Below are positions 23,196 through 31,748 of a DNA stretch of 64,000 nt, piece after piece. Position 1 is the stretch's first letter. Each line of letters starts with the position of its first letter. The stretch covers positions 2,497,501-2,561,500 of the forward strand of contig NZ_CP150662.1 in assembly GCF_038024125.1 (NCBI RefSeq), written 5' to 3'. Both the position numbers and the translations under genes were made by a program. The notes below the pieces were generated by a model. It saw only the letters and a list, made by a program, of their open reading frames with translations, was not told where the DNA came from and did not search any database. The stretch is from Polaribacter gangjinensis (lineage in GTDB: Bacteria > Bacteroidota > Bacteroidia > Flavobacteriales > Flavobacteriaceae).

Positions 23196-24762
23196 TGGGA
23201 AGTTGAATTTTAAAAATAGTTTGATTTTTGGTCGATTTTACAACAATCGTTCCTTGGTGTTTTTCAATGATTTTTTTGCAATAATACAAGCCAATTCCAA
23301 ATCCTTTTACATCATGTGTGTTTCCTTTTGGAACCCTGTAGAATTGCTCAAAAATCTTGTCTTGATGCGATTTTTCTATGCCTTCACCATTATCAGAAAT
23401 GCTAATTTCTGTAATTTTTTTATCAGTATTTAATTGAATTTCTATAGAATTTCCTCCATATTTTACAGCGTTATCAATCAAATTTGAAATCACATTTTCA
23501 AAATGAAAAGCATCTACATGCATCAAAATATTTTCAGTATTTGATTGAAAACTAATTTCTTTTGAAGAACACAATAATTGATGTTTTGCTACAATCTTTT
23601 TGATGAGTTCAATAACATCAACAGATTCTTTTTTCAAATACAATTGTTCACTATCTAACGTGGCAGTTTCTAGTAATTTTTCAACCATTTGATGTAATTT
23701 TTTCAATTGAATGGATGACATGGAAAGGTATTTTTTGGTTTTTTCTTTGTCATTCAACACATTAAAATTTTCGATGGCTTCAATGGCAGTTGAAATTGTT
23801 GCAATTGGGGTTTTAAATTCGTGGGTAATATTGCTGATTAAATCGTTTTTGATGCTTGCCAATTCTTTTTGTTGATTGATGATTTTTAGCAAATAAAACA
23901 AACAAGAAATGATTAATAATGACAAAACAAGTGATAAAAAAATGCCTGAAGAACTGCGTTTTAAAGCTTCAAAATCGATGTTGTTATATTGCAATTCAAA
24001 ATCTTCGTTGTCTTTTAAAAAGGTCGATTTTGAATAGACACTTTTTTCAAAAGTAGTATTCAAAATACTGTCTTTTGTAGTATAAAAAATAGTGTCTTTT
24101 TTGTAATGATTGAACGTAAAATCAATCGGAATTTTTTTCAAAGTCAATTGATTTTTCAGTAAAGAATCCAATTGTTTATAATCAATTTCATTAGTTGAAA
24201 AAGAAATAAAAATGGGTTGTAAACTTTTGATTAGTTTTAAACTATCAGCCACTTTTTTACCAGAAAAAATTTGCAAATCATTCTTTTTTCCAATTTTTAT
24301 TTCCTTGATTTGTTCTGGAGAAATATCATCAATTGGTTTATTTATTTCTTTTAAATATTTTACGATAGAATCTTTTTCTTTCTCAAAAGAACCACCATCA
24401 CTTTTAAAAGAAATACTGGTAACTTCAAAACTTGTTTTTATTTTTCCAGTATCTTTTTTAATTCCTTTTTTAAACTTTTTAAAAGCGCTTGAATGTTTAA
24501 AAAGAGTATCAAATTTTGGAAAATTTTTGATAGTTGATTTTTTTGATGAGTTATTCAAATTCAAAATAGTAGTATATTCCGTTTTTGCCAATTTTGCATA
24601 ATATTCTTCAATGGCATTGTCTAAACTCAGTTGAATTTCATTGGTAACTCGCACTTTATTTTCTTCGTAATTTTTAAAATTCCAAAAGAATTGAACAGCA
24701 ATTGTAGCCACAATTGTTGCTGTAATAAAATAGAAAATAAGTTGGTATTTTTTGGTATTCAT
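23188..24762 (-). CDS. Membrane sensor histidine kinase (RprX-like)
   Basis: The N-terminal membrane segment (about residues 8-28) is followed by a ~240-residue periplasmic sensor region, a second membrane segment (about 272-292), a HisKA domain with the phosphoacceptor in NITHEFKTPIATI, and an HATPase domain with N-box NLIDNAVKYGG and G-boxes SDNGEGI and GFGIGLYYCKKI. It should phosphorylate the overlapping response regulator. The signal sensed is unknown; the large periplasmic region has no family I recognise. A -7 element ends only 5 bases upstream of the ATG, so its transcript may be nearly leaderless. Confidence 0.93.
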   Translation of the reverse strand: MNTKKYQLIFYFITATIVATIAVQFFWNFKNYEENKVRVTNEIQLSLDNAIEEYYAKLAKTEYTTILNLNNSSKKSTIKNFPKFDTLFKHSSAFKKFKKGIKKDTGKIKTSFEVTSISFKSDGGSFEKEKDSIVKYLKEINKPIDDISPEQIKEIKIGKKNDLQIFSGKKVADSLKLIKSLQPIFISFSTNEIDYKQLDSLLKNQLTLKKIPIDFTFNHYKKDTIFYTTKDSILNTTFEKSVYSKSTFLKDNEDFELQYNNIDFEALKRSSSGIFLSLVLSLLIISCLFYLLKIINQQKELASIKNDLISNITHEFKTPIATISTAIEAIENFNVLNDKEKTKKYLSMSSIQLKKLHQMVEKLLETATLDSEQLYLKKESVDVIELIKKIVAKHQLLCSSKEISFQSNTENILMHVDAFHFENVISNLIDNAVKYGGNSIEIQLNTDKKITEISISDNGEGIEKSHQDKIFEQFYRVPKGNTHDVKGFGIGLYYCKKIIEKHQGTIVVKSTKNQTIFKIQLPND

Positions 24763-24766
24763 GCCT

Positions 24767-24774
24767 CAAAGATA
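24767..24774 (-). promoter_or_regulatory. -7 promoter element of the two-component operon
   Basis: CAAAGATA on + reads TATCTTTG on -, ending 5 bases before the kinase ATG. No -33 TTG is found at the usual distance; activator binding at the nearby repeats could substitute for it (inference). Confidence 0.5.
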
Positions 24775-24800
24775 ATTACTTACGGTTAAAAAAATAGCCT

Positions 24801-24830
24801 GTTAACAATCGTTAACACTCATTAACGCAA
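24801..24830. promoter_or_regulatory. Three 10-bp direct repeats, candidate response-regulator operator
   Basis: GTTAACAATC, GTTAACACTC and ATTAACGCAA follow each other exactly in register, i.e. one copy per helical turn. They lie between the divergent kinase gene and the small-protein/GLPGLI operon. Tandem ~10-bp half-sites are typical for OmpR-family dimers. Confidence 0.6.
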
Positions 24831-24879
24831 TCTAAATTTCATTTGAGAGATCTTTGTCAAGAATTTAAAAAATAACATT

Positions 24880-25239
24880 ATGAAAAAATTACTCATCGTT
24901 TCTTTATTACTTTTAGCGAATATTACTTTTTCTCAAGAGAAAAAAATATCTCTAGAAACAAATTTTGAATCTATTGAAATTACAGTTGATTCTTTAGAAG
25001 AAATTGACACTATTAAATGGGATGATTTTAAAGATGTCTTTAAAGAAAACAAACCTGAAAGTATGATTTCTATGAAAGTTACTGTTAAGAATATTAAGAA
25101 GGAAAATCTTCTCTCCAATTTTAGCATTGGTGTCAATGGAAAATCTGAACAAATTGATAGCTTAGTAAATCAATTGAAAAAAGGAGTCTTAAAAATGAAA
25201 CAATTAATCATAAATTTAAACGAAAAAAATAAAAAATGA
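24880..25239 (+). CDS. Small secreted acidic/lysine-rich protein, unknown
   Basis: The 119-residue protein has a signal peptide (MKKLLIVSLLLLANITFSQ) and a mature part with no cysteine and no family I recognise (LETNFESIEITVDSLEEIDTIKWDDFKDVF ...). It ends in a Lys/Asn-rich tail. The stop codon overlaps the ATG of the following GLPGLI gene, so the two are translated together. It is the first gene of the putative RprXY-like regulated operon. Confidence 0.75.
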   Translation: MKKLLIVSLLLLANITFSQEKKISLETNFESIEITVDSLEEIDTIKWDDFKDVFKENKPESMISMKVTVKNIKKENLLSNFSIGVNGKSEQIDSLVNQLKKGVLKMKQLIINLNEKNKK

Positions 25240-26072
25240 TGAAAGCACATCTAATCGCAATCGCACTTTTGGGTTTTATATTGAACTCAGTTGCTCAAGA
25301 TTTTACTGGAAAAGCCATTTATAAAACCAACAGAAAAACAGGTTTTAAAATAGGAGGAGATTCTAATTTGTCAGAAGCTCAAAAACAAGAATTGGAAGAA
25401 AGATTTCAAAAAATGAATCAAAAAACCTTCATTTTAGAGTTTGATAAATCAACGTCTAGTTATAAAGAAGAAGAAAAACTGAATGCACCAAATCCGAAAG
25501 CAAATATGGGAGGAATGCAAGTAATATCAGTTTTTGGAGGTGGAGGTTCAGGAAGTTTGTATTTCAAAAATTTGAAAGAAAAACGTTTCGTAAATAAAAC
25601 CGAGATCATGGGAAAAACTTTTTTGATCAAAGATTCCATTCCAAATTATGAATGGCAATTGACATCAGAAACAAAAAATATTGGCAATTACACATGTTAT
25701 AAAGCAACTTTTTCACAAGAAGTTGAAAATATTTCGATGACTGTTGAAAATGGAGAAACAAAGCAAACCAAAAAAACAGAAACCATTATTACGACTGCTT
25801 GGTACACACCTCAAATTCCTATTAGTAATGGACCAACAATTTATCATGGTTTACCTGGTTTGATTTTAGAAATTAATGACGGAAAAACCACGATTGTTTG
25901 CACGGAAATTGTGTTAAATCCGTCAGAAAAAATTACAATTTCTGAACCTGACAAAGGTAAAATTGTAACTCAGGCAGAGTTTGATAAGATTCGTGATGAA
26001 AAGAATAAAGAATTGATGGAGCGTTTTCAAAGCAGAGATGGTAAAGGCATAGAAATTAGAATTGGAGGTTAA
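25236..26072 (+). CDS. GLPGLI-family secreted protein (first copy)
   Basis: The signal peptide (MMKAHLIAIALLGFILNSVAQ) is followed by the family layout DFTGKAIYKTNRKTG, a methionine/glutamine-rich helix, EWQLTSETKNIGNYTCYKATF, AWYTPQIPISNGPTIYHGLPGLILEINDG and CTEIVLNP. The GLPGLI core that names the family is present at about residue 205. Family members are Bacteroidetes-specific exported proteins of unknown function, commonly found near TonB-dependent barrels, as here. ATG 25239 is an equally possible start. It pairs with a paralog 108 bp downstream. Confidence 0.9.
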   Translation: MMKAHLIAIALLGFILNSVAQDFTGKAIYKTNRKTGFKIGGDSNLSEAQKQELEERFQKMNQKTFILEFDKSTSSYKEEEKLNAPNPKANMGGMQVISVFGGGGSGSLYFKNLKEKRFVNKTEIMGKTFLIKDSIPNYEWQLTSETKNIGNYTCYKATFSQEVENISMTVENGETKQTKKTETIITTAWYTPQIPISNGPTIYHGLPGLILEINDGKTTIVCTEIVLNPSEKITISEPDKGKIVTQAEFDKIRDEKNKELMERFQSRDGKGIEIRIGG

Positions 26073-26180
26073 TATTCGTTTTTGTTTAATTATTTTTTGA
26101 ACCCATTAAACTTTTAAGTTTTTTTTAAGTCTAAATTGGAGGTATTTAAAATACTTTTGATAAAAAATTAATCAAACATT

Positions 26181-27002
26181 ATGAAATCAATAACAATTCT
26201 CTTTTTAGCGTTCTTTTCAGTTGCCACTTTTGCACAAAAAGATTTTCAAGGAAAAGCCATGTACATGTCTAAAACTACAATGGATATGAGCAGATTTGGA
26301 AACGAGATGACTGAAGTGCAAAAACAACAAATGATGAATCGTATGAGAAGTTTTCTAGAAAAAACGTATACGCTTACATTCACAAAAACAGAAAGTTCTT
26401 TTAAAGAAGATGTAAAATTAGAAACTCCAGGAACAAATGGTCCAATGTGGGGAAGAAGCAATGGACAAGGTTCTATTTATAAAAGTTTAAAGGACAAAGA
26501 AATGATTGAAGACGTTGAGCAATTTAGCAAGCGTTTTTTAATCGTTGAAAAAATGGATCAGCCACAATGGCAACTGACCTCTGAAACCAAACAAATTGGT
26601 AACTACACTGTGTACAAAGCGACTATGACTATAGAAGATAAAACCATTGATTTTGGAAGTATTTTTAGTAGAAGAGGAAACAATAATCAAAATGATGATA
26701 AAAAAAATGAGCCAAGAATGATTGATGTAGTTGCATGGTATTCTCCGCAAATTCCAGTAAGTGCAGGTCCTGATAGATATTGGGGTTTGCCTGGATTAAT
26801 TTTAGAACTGAACGCTGGAAGAACAACGATGTTATGTACAGAAATTGTGTTGAATCCAGAAGAAAAAATCGAAATTCAAAAACCAAACAAAGGTTCAAAA
26901 GTTGAAAGAGAAGAATATAACAAAATCATCAAAGAAAAAACCGACGAATTGAAAGAGCGTTTTCAAGGAAGAGGAAATGGTGGTGGAAGAGGAAGATTCT
27001 AA
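26181..27002 (+). CDS. GLPGLI-family secreted protein (second copy)
   Basis: This paralog of the preceding gene has a signal peptide (MKSITILFLAFFSVATFAQ), DFQGKAMYMSKTTMDMS, QWQLTSETKQIGNYTVYKATM, AWYSPQIPVSAGPDRYWGLPGLILELNAG and CTEIVLNPEEKIEI, and a Gly/Arg-rich tail. Both copies share the Met/Gln-rich helix after the first strand. Tandem duplication is clear. A TACTTTTG element (26152-26159) lies 21 bp upstream of the ATG, so this copy may also be transcribed from its own promoter. Confidence 0.9.
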   Translation: MKSITILFLAFFSVATFAQKDFQGKAMYMSKTTMDMSRFGNEMTEVQKQQMMNRMRSFLEKTYTLTFTKTESSFKEDVKLETPGTNGPMWGRSNGQGSIYKSLKDKEMIEDVEQFSKRFLIVEKMDQPQWQLTSETKQIGNYTVYKATMTIEDKTIDFGSIFSRRGNNNQNDDKKNEPRMIDVVAWYSPQIPVSAGPDRYWGLPGLILELNAGRTTMLCTEIVLNPEEKIEIQKPNKGSKVEREEYNKIIKEKTDELKERFQGRGNGGGRGRF

Positions 27003-27038
27003 GCAAACAACCCCAAAAAAAATAATCAAATCAAACAA

Positions 27039-29789
27039 ATGAAAAAAATTTTAGTAATCGCCATTTTTATGGTGACTTATATTTCAACTGCCCAAGTAAA
27101 ACTAACAGGAGTTGTAAAAGATTCAATTGGAACGCCTTTAGAAATGGCAAATGTAATTGCAATTGACGATGTTTCTAAAGCAATAGCCTCCTATGGTTTT
27201 TCTGATGCCAAAGGATTTTACAGACTCGATTTAAAAAATAATACGTCTTACACAGTTAAAATAAGTTACATTGGGTTTAAAGAAATTTCTACAGCCATCA
27301 AAACTACAACAACTGATATTGTGAAAAACTTCACCATGAAAGAAGACAATATGTTGGATGGTATCAACATTGTTACAAAAATGCCAGTAACAATAAGTGG
27401 AGATACCATTTCGTACAATGCAGATTCTTTTAAAAATGGAACAGAGAGAAAGCTAGAAGATGTCCTGAAAAAATTACCAGGAGTAGAAATCAATGCAGCT
27501 GGTCAAATTGAAGTAGAAGGGAAGGCAGTTGAAAAAATAACCATTGACGGAAAAGATTTTTTTAGTGGTGATACCAAATTAGCCTCTAAAAACATTCCAT
27601 CAAATGCGATTGATAAAATTCAGGTTTTAAGAAACTTTTCTGATGTTGGTCAATTGAGTGGCGTTCAAAATAATGAAGACAGAGTTGCCATCAACATCAA
27701 ATTAAAAGAAGGGAAAAAGAACTTTTGGTTTGGTGATGTTACTGCAGGAATTGGAGATGCTCCCAATGAATCTTTGTATCTTTTTCAACCAAAATTATTT
27801 TATTACACACCAAAATATACGCTTAACGTTATTGGAGATGTCAATAATATTGGAGAAGTTGTGTTAGATAGAGGAGATTTAAGAAGTTTTGGTGCCAATT
27901 TTCAAAGTCAAAGTCCTTCAAACGGAACAAATATCAATATTGCAGATGCTGGAATTGGTTTTTTAACAGCAAATGCAAGAAATGCGAATAAAATCGAAAC
28001 CAAATTATCTGCTTTCAACTTTAGTTATTCGCCAAATAAAAAGTTGAGTTTGGGTGGATTTTTAATTTTTTCGAGCAATACCAATGGTCAAAGAAACATC
28101 AATACTATTGATTATGTAGACCCAAATACTCCTGATGATGTTGTTGATAATACTACAGATCAAACAAGTAATACTGGATTATTCCGATTTACGTCTATCT
28201 ACAAAAAAGACATCAACAATCAAATGAATTATAATATTGCAGGTCGTTTTTCAAACGAATTTAAAACTGACAATATAAATTCACGTGTTTTGAGTGATAT
28301 TACAGAAAGAGAAAATGCAACACCTTTTACTATCAATCAAGATTTAAGTTACTTCCACACAGCAAGTGAAAAAAGTATTTTTGCTATAGAAATCAAACAC
28401 TTATTACAAGATGAAGATCCGTTTTATATTGCATCTTTAGAAAATAATCCAAATAATAATGATGACGCAAACAATGATGGTTTTGATGATGCAGCAGAAA
28501 CATTAGGATTGGACAGAAGCAACCAATTTTACAATTTAGAGCAAGACAGACGTGTAAAAACCAATCAATTGGATGCAAAATTGGATTATTACTACATATT
28601 AAATTCGGTAAGTAATCTGAATTTTGTAGCTGGGACTATTTTGAGCAATCAAAAATACAATTCACGTTTTTTCCAAATTTTAGATAATGGAAATGAGGTA
28701 ACACCAAATCCTACAATTCCAGGAATCGTTGATCCACAGACCACCAATGATACTGAATACAAGTTTGCAGATATTTATGCAGGTGTAAGATATCGTTTGA
28801 AAAAAGGAATTTTCACCATAACTCCTGGTTTTACAGTTCATTCATACAATTCGCAAAATACCCAATATGGTACTGAATTCTTCCAAGATAAATTTTTCCA
28901 AGTGTTACCGGAATTCAATATTATTGCGCAATTTAAAAGAAGCGAAAGTTTGAATTTTAATTATAGACAACAAGTAAATTTTACAGATGTGAACCAAATT
29001 GCAAGGGGAATTGTAGCAAATAGTTATAATGCATTTTTTGCTGGTAATGCTGATTTGATCAACGCAAGTTTTCACAACTTTACGCTAAATTATAGAAGTT
29101 TTAACTTATTTAATAATAGTAACGTATTTGCAAGATTGGACTACAGAAAAACAATGAATCAGGTAAATAGAAATACCATTTTTGAACCAGGATCTGTAGT
29201 TTCTAGTAGTACAACCATCAATTCACCTCTAGATAATGAAAACTTTTCAGCTTTTGGAAGTGTAAGTAAAACCATCAAAAAAATCACGGGAAGATTAGGA
29301 GGTAATTTCAATTACAACAAAAGTTATCAATTCATCAACTCTTTGGAAAATACTAACGAAAATATTTCAAGAGGTTTCAATACAAGAATTGGTACTAATT
29401 TCACAAAAGCTCCAAATGTTAATTTGAGTTATAATGTAAATTTTTCTGACCAAAAAAATAGTTCAAGAAATACTGATATAAAAACAGTAAGACATATCCC
29501 ATCAATAGATTTTGATGCATATATTTGGAATTCTTTAACTGTAAAAACTGATTTTTCTTATAACGAAACTAGACAAGATGGAAATTTTATAAATTCATAT
29601 AAAATTTGGAACGCATCTTTTGCATATAGAAAAGACAAAGATGCGAAATGGGAATATGAATTGGTGGGAAGCAATTTATTAGCTACTGGCTCAAGTGTAA
29701 ATGTAAATCAAAACATAATTTCGTTCAGTATTAATGAAACATTTGTTTTACCTAGATTTATAAGTTTGAGAATACGTTATCAGTTATAA
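27039..29789 (+). CDS. TonB-dependent-receptor-like outer-membrane barrel with N-terminal CarboxypepD_reg domain
   Basis: In order: signal peptide (to STAQ); a carboxypeptidase-regulatory-like beta-sandwich (LTGVVKDSIGTPLEMANVIA...YTVKISYIGFKE, about 22-108); a plug-like domain (DVLKKLPGVEINAAGQIEVEGKAVEKITIDGKDFF); then a long beta barrel ending in an aromatic/Leu terminus (ISLRIRYQL). This is the pattern of the OMP_b-brl_3/TonB-receptor-like family in Bacteroidetes. Near residue 475 an Asn/Asp-rich loop with a DxNxDG-type spacing could bind calcium. It follows the GLPGLI pair by 36 bp; the ligand is unknown. Its stop lies in a 42-bp palindrome. Confidence 0.9.
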   Translation: MKKILVIAIFMVTYISTAQVKLTGVVKDSIGTPLEMANVIAIDDVSKAIASYGFSDAKGFYRLDLKNNTSYTVKISYIGFKEISTAIKTTTTDIVKNFTMKEDNMLDGINIVTKMPVTISGDTISYNADSFKNGTERKLEDVLKKLPGVEINAAGQIEVEGKAVEKITIDGKDFFSGDTKLASKNIPSNAIDKIQVLRNFSDVGQLSGVQNNEDRVAINIKLKEGKKNFWFGDVTAGIGDAPNESLYLFQPKLFYYTPKYTLNVIGDVNNIGEVVLDRGDLRSFGANFQSQSPSNGTNINIADAGIGFLTANARNANKIETKLSAFNFSYSPNKKLSLGGFLIFSSNTNGQRNINTIDYVDPNTPDDVVDNTTDQTSNTGLFRFTSIYKKDINNQMNYNIAGRFSNEFKTDNINSRVLSDITERENATPFTINQDLSYFHTASEKSIFAIEIKHLLQDEDPFYIASLENNPNNNDDANNDGFDDAAETLGLDRSNQFYNLEQDRRVKTNQLDAKLDYYYILNSVSNLNFVAGTILSNQKYNSRFFQILDNGNEVTPNPTIPGIVDPQTTNDTEYKFADIYAGVRYRLKKGIFTITPGFTVHSYNSQNTQYGTEFFQDKFFQVLPEFNIIAQFKRSESLNFNYRQQVNFTDVNQIARGIVANSYNAFFAGNADLINASFHNFTLNYRSFNLFNNSNVFARLDYRKTMNQVNRNTIFEPGSVVSSSTTINSPLDNENFSAFGSVSKTIKKITGRLGGNFNYNKSYQFINSLENTNENISRGFNTRIGTNFTKAPNVNLSYNVNFSDQKNSSRNTDIKTVRHIPSIDFDAYIWNSLTVKTDFSYNETRQDGNFINSYKIWNASFAYRKDKDAKWEYELVGSNLLATGSSVNVNQNIISFSINETFVLPRFISLRIRYQL

Positions 29790-29825
29790 CTAAAAGAGGC
29801 TAAATTTAGCCTCTTTTAGTTATAA
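29784..29825. terminator. 42-bp perfect palindrome, bidirectional terminator
   Basis: Two 21-base arms (core AAGAGGCTAAA / TTTAGCCTCTT) are perfectly complementary with no unpaired loop. It contains the stop codon of the barrel gene and ends 4 bp before the stop of the convergent small gene, so it can serve both. Confidence 0.85.
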
Positions 29826-29828
29826 TAT

Positions 29829-30083
29829 TTAATTTTGACATGCCCAACTTAGCTCAATTCTTTTCAATTGTTCAAGTTCAGCAACTAATAGTGGCGTGCC
29901 AGGATAATTTCCGACAAGAATACTTTCTATCATTCCATCATAAAAACTCCTAATAAGCATCTTTTCAATTAAACAATCATAAGGATCAGTTAACTGTACA
30001 GATTGTGTAATAACTTCTTCTTTTTTTAAAGTTGCAGATGAACAAATAAAAATAATACCAAATAATAAAATAACTCTTTTCAT
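29829..30083 (-). CDS. Small secreted protein, unknown
   Basis: The 84-residue frame has a signal peptide (MKRVILLFGIIFICSSATL) and a short mature part with two cysteines (DPYDCLIEK and LSWACQN), which could form one disulfide in the periplasm. No family recognised. It is isolated, convergent with the barrel gene and shares its palindromic terminator. The signal peptide makes it more credible than a random ORF. Confidence 0.6.
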   Translation of the reverse strand: MKRVILLFGIIFICSSATLKKEEVITQSVQLTDPYDCLIEKMLIRSFYDGMIESILVGNYPGTPLLVAELEQLKRIELSWACQN

Positions 30084-30200
30084 AATTTTTTGTTTTTAAT
30101 TTTCTAAATATATTAAAAAATATTTAATATTAAAAAATTTTATTATTGTAAGCCTAAGTCTTCGTTATCAATTATAATTTCACTTTAAAAATTTTAAACA

Positions 30201-30229
30201 AATGGCTCAATTTTTTTGAGCCATTTTTG
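30201..30229 (+). terminator. Terminator-like hairpin between divergent genes
   Basis: AATGGCTCAA and TTGAGCCATT arms, T-rich loop, followed by TTTG. It lies upstream of the membrane-protein gene and beyond the 5' end of the minus-strand small gene, so it ends neither; it may stop readthrough or an unannotated RNA. Confidence 0.5.
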
Positions 30230-30252
30230 TTTAGTTTCCTTATTTTCGTGGC

Positions 30253-31014
30253 ATGAGTGTAGTTGCTTCAAAATCATCTTTCTATACAACATACAAAACA
30301 CTTGGTTTGTTGTATTTATTTTTTATTGTTGGCTTGTTTTTGGATAGTTTTTACATGGTAAAAATTACTGAAAATGCGCAACTTTATGCCAACACTTTGA
30401 TGATTATCATGTTTATCATCACTTTTTTTAGAGTGAATAAACGACTCAAAGAACAAATGTTAGCAGCTGTTTTGATTGCTTATTTTGGCGAATATTTATT
30501 CTCCATTTTGATGGGAATGTACACTTACAGATTGGAAAACGTGCCTCATTATATTCCTTTTGGTCATGCTTTTGTATATATCGCAGTTTTGTGTTTTTCA
30601 AAAGCAGCTTCCATAAAAGTGCATCATCTATCTTTAGAAAGATTCTTTACCATTTTTATATCTATATATGCCACTGTTTTTTTAATTTTTGAAAATGATG
30701 TTTTTGGATTTGTCATGACAGTTGCCACTTTATTGATTTTAAGAAACAAACCTAGAGAGCGTCTTTTTTATTTAACTATGTATATTACTGTGGTGGTTTT
30801 AGAATTGGTTGGAACTTATTATAAATGCTGGTATTGGCCAACTACAGCTTGGGGAATTTTTGATTTTTTACCCAGTTATAATCCGCCAAGTGGTATCAGT
30901 TTCTTTTATTTTTTATTAGATTTGGGCACACTTTGGTTGTATAAAAAGCGACATCAATTGGCTTGGAAACGCATGAAAAACATTCGAAAAATCAGATTAC
31001 AATCTTCAAATTAA
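30253..31014 (+). CDS. Multi-pass inner-membrane protein, unknown
   Basis: About seven hydrophobic membrane segments span the 253 residues (for example LGLLYLFFIVGLFLDSF, TLMIIMFIITFF, HAFVYIAVLCF, FFTIFISIYATVFLIF, LTMYITVVVLELVGTYY and ISFFYFLLDLGTLWLY), ending in a basic cytoplasmic tail. I do not recognise a named family. It ends 9 bp before the GldA-type ATPase gene, so they are co-transcribed, but it lacks the ABC-2 permease pattern and is not an obvious transport partner. Confidence 0.8.
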   Translation: MSVVASKSSFYTTYKTLGLLYLFFIVGLFLDSFYMVKITENAQLYANTLMIIMFIITFFRVNKRLKEQMLAAVLIAYFGEYLFSILMGMYTYRLENVPHYIPFGHAFVYIAVLCFSKAASIKVHHLSLERFFTIFISIYATVFLIFENDVFGFVMTVATLLILRNKPRERLFYLTMYITVVVLELVGTYYKCWYWPTTAWGIFDFLPSYNPPSGISFFYFLLDLGTLWLYKKRHQLAWKRMKNIRKIRLQSSN

Positions 31015-31023
31015 AACAAATAA

Positions 31024-31737
31024 ATGTCTATAAAAGTAACTTCCGTTTCAAAAAAATATGGCACTCAAAAAGTGTTGAATGACATTTCATTTGATGCTAA
31101 AAATGGAGAAATCATTGGTTTTTTAGGTCCAAATGGTGCAGGAAAATCAACCATGATGAAAATTTTAACAGGCTATTTAAAACCTGATGAAGGCGAAGTT
31201 TTAATCAATGATATTGATGTTTTGAAAAACCCATTGCAAGCTCAAAAAACAATAGGGTATTTGCCTGAACACAATGCTTTGTATACTGATATGTATGTTA
31301 GAGAATACTTGCATTTTTGTGCAACTATTTACAAAATTATTGATTTTAAAAACGGTTCTGTAAAAGAGCAAATTGAAACTTGTTTAGAGAAAGTTGGTTT
31401 ACAAGTTGAGGCTCATAAAAAAATTCATCAATTATCTAAAGGATATCAACAAAGAGTGGGCATAGCTGCTGCTATTTTACACAATCCATCAGTATTAATT
31501 TTAGACGAACCAACAACAGGTTTAGACCCAAATCAGTTAGTAGAAATCAGAACCTTGATTAAAGAATTAAGAAAAGATAAAACAGTATTATTTTCTACTC
31601 ATATTTTACAAGAAGTAGAGGCAGTTTGTGATCGCGTGTTGATTATCAATAAAGGAACTTTACTGTTAAATGAACCTATAAAAAACCTAAAAGGCAAGAG
31701 TTTAGAAGCTATTTTTAGAGAAACAACAACAGTTTAG
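31024..31737 (+). CDS. gldA: GldA-type ABC transporter ATP-binding protein
   Basis: The ATPase has Walker A GPNGAGKST, the GldA-like Q-loop stretch GYLPEHNALYTDMYVREYLHF, signature LSKGYQQRVGIAAAILHNP, Walker B LILDEPTTGLDPNQL and the H-loop STHILQEVEAVCDR. GldA is the ATPase of the GldA-GldF-GldG transporter required for flavobacterial gliding in some species. At 237 residues it is shorter than the roughly 300-residue GldA I know, lacking most of the C-terminal extension. gldF and gldG are not adjacent, which is usual for gldA. It is convergent with dnaE. Confidence 0.8.
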   Translation: MSIKVTSVSKKYGTQKVLNDISFDAKNGEIIGFLGPNGAGKSTMMKILTGYLKPDEGEVLINDIDVLKNPLQAQKTIGYLPEHNALYTDMYVREYLHFCATIYKIIDFKNGSVKEQIETCLEKVGLQVEAHKKIHQLSKGYQQRVGIAAAILHNPSVLILDEPTTGLDPNQLVEIRTLIKELRKDKTVLFSTHILQEVEAVCDRVLIINKGTLLLNEPIKNLKGKSLEAIFRETTTV

Positions 31738-31748
31738 TTTGCTTAAAA

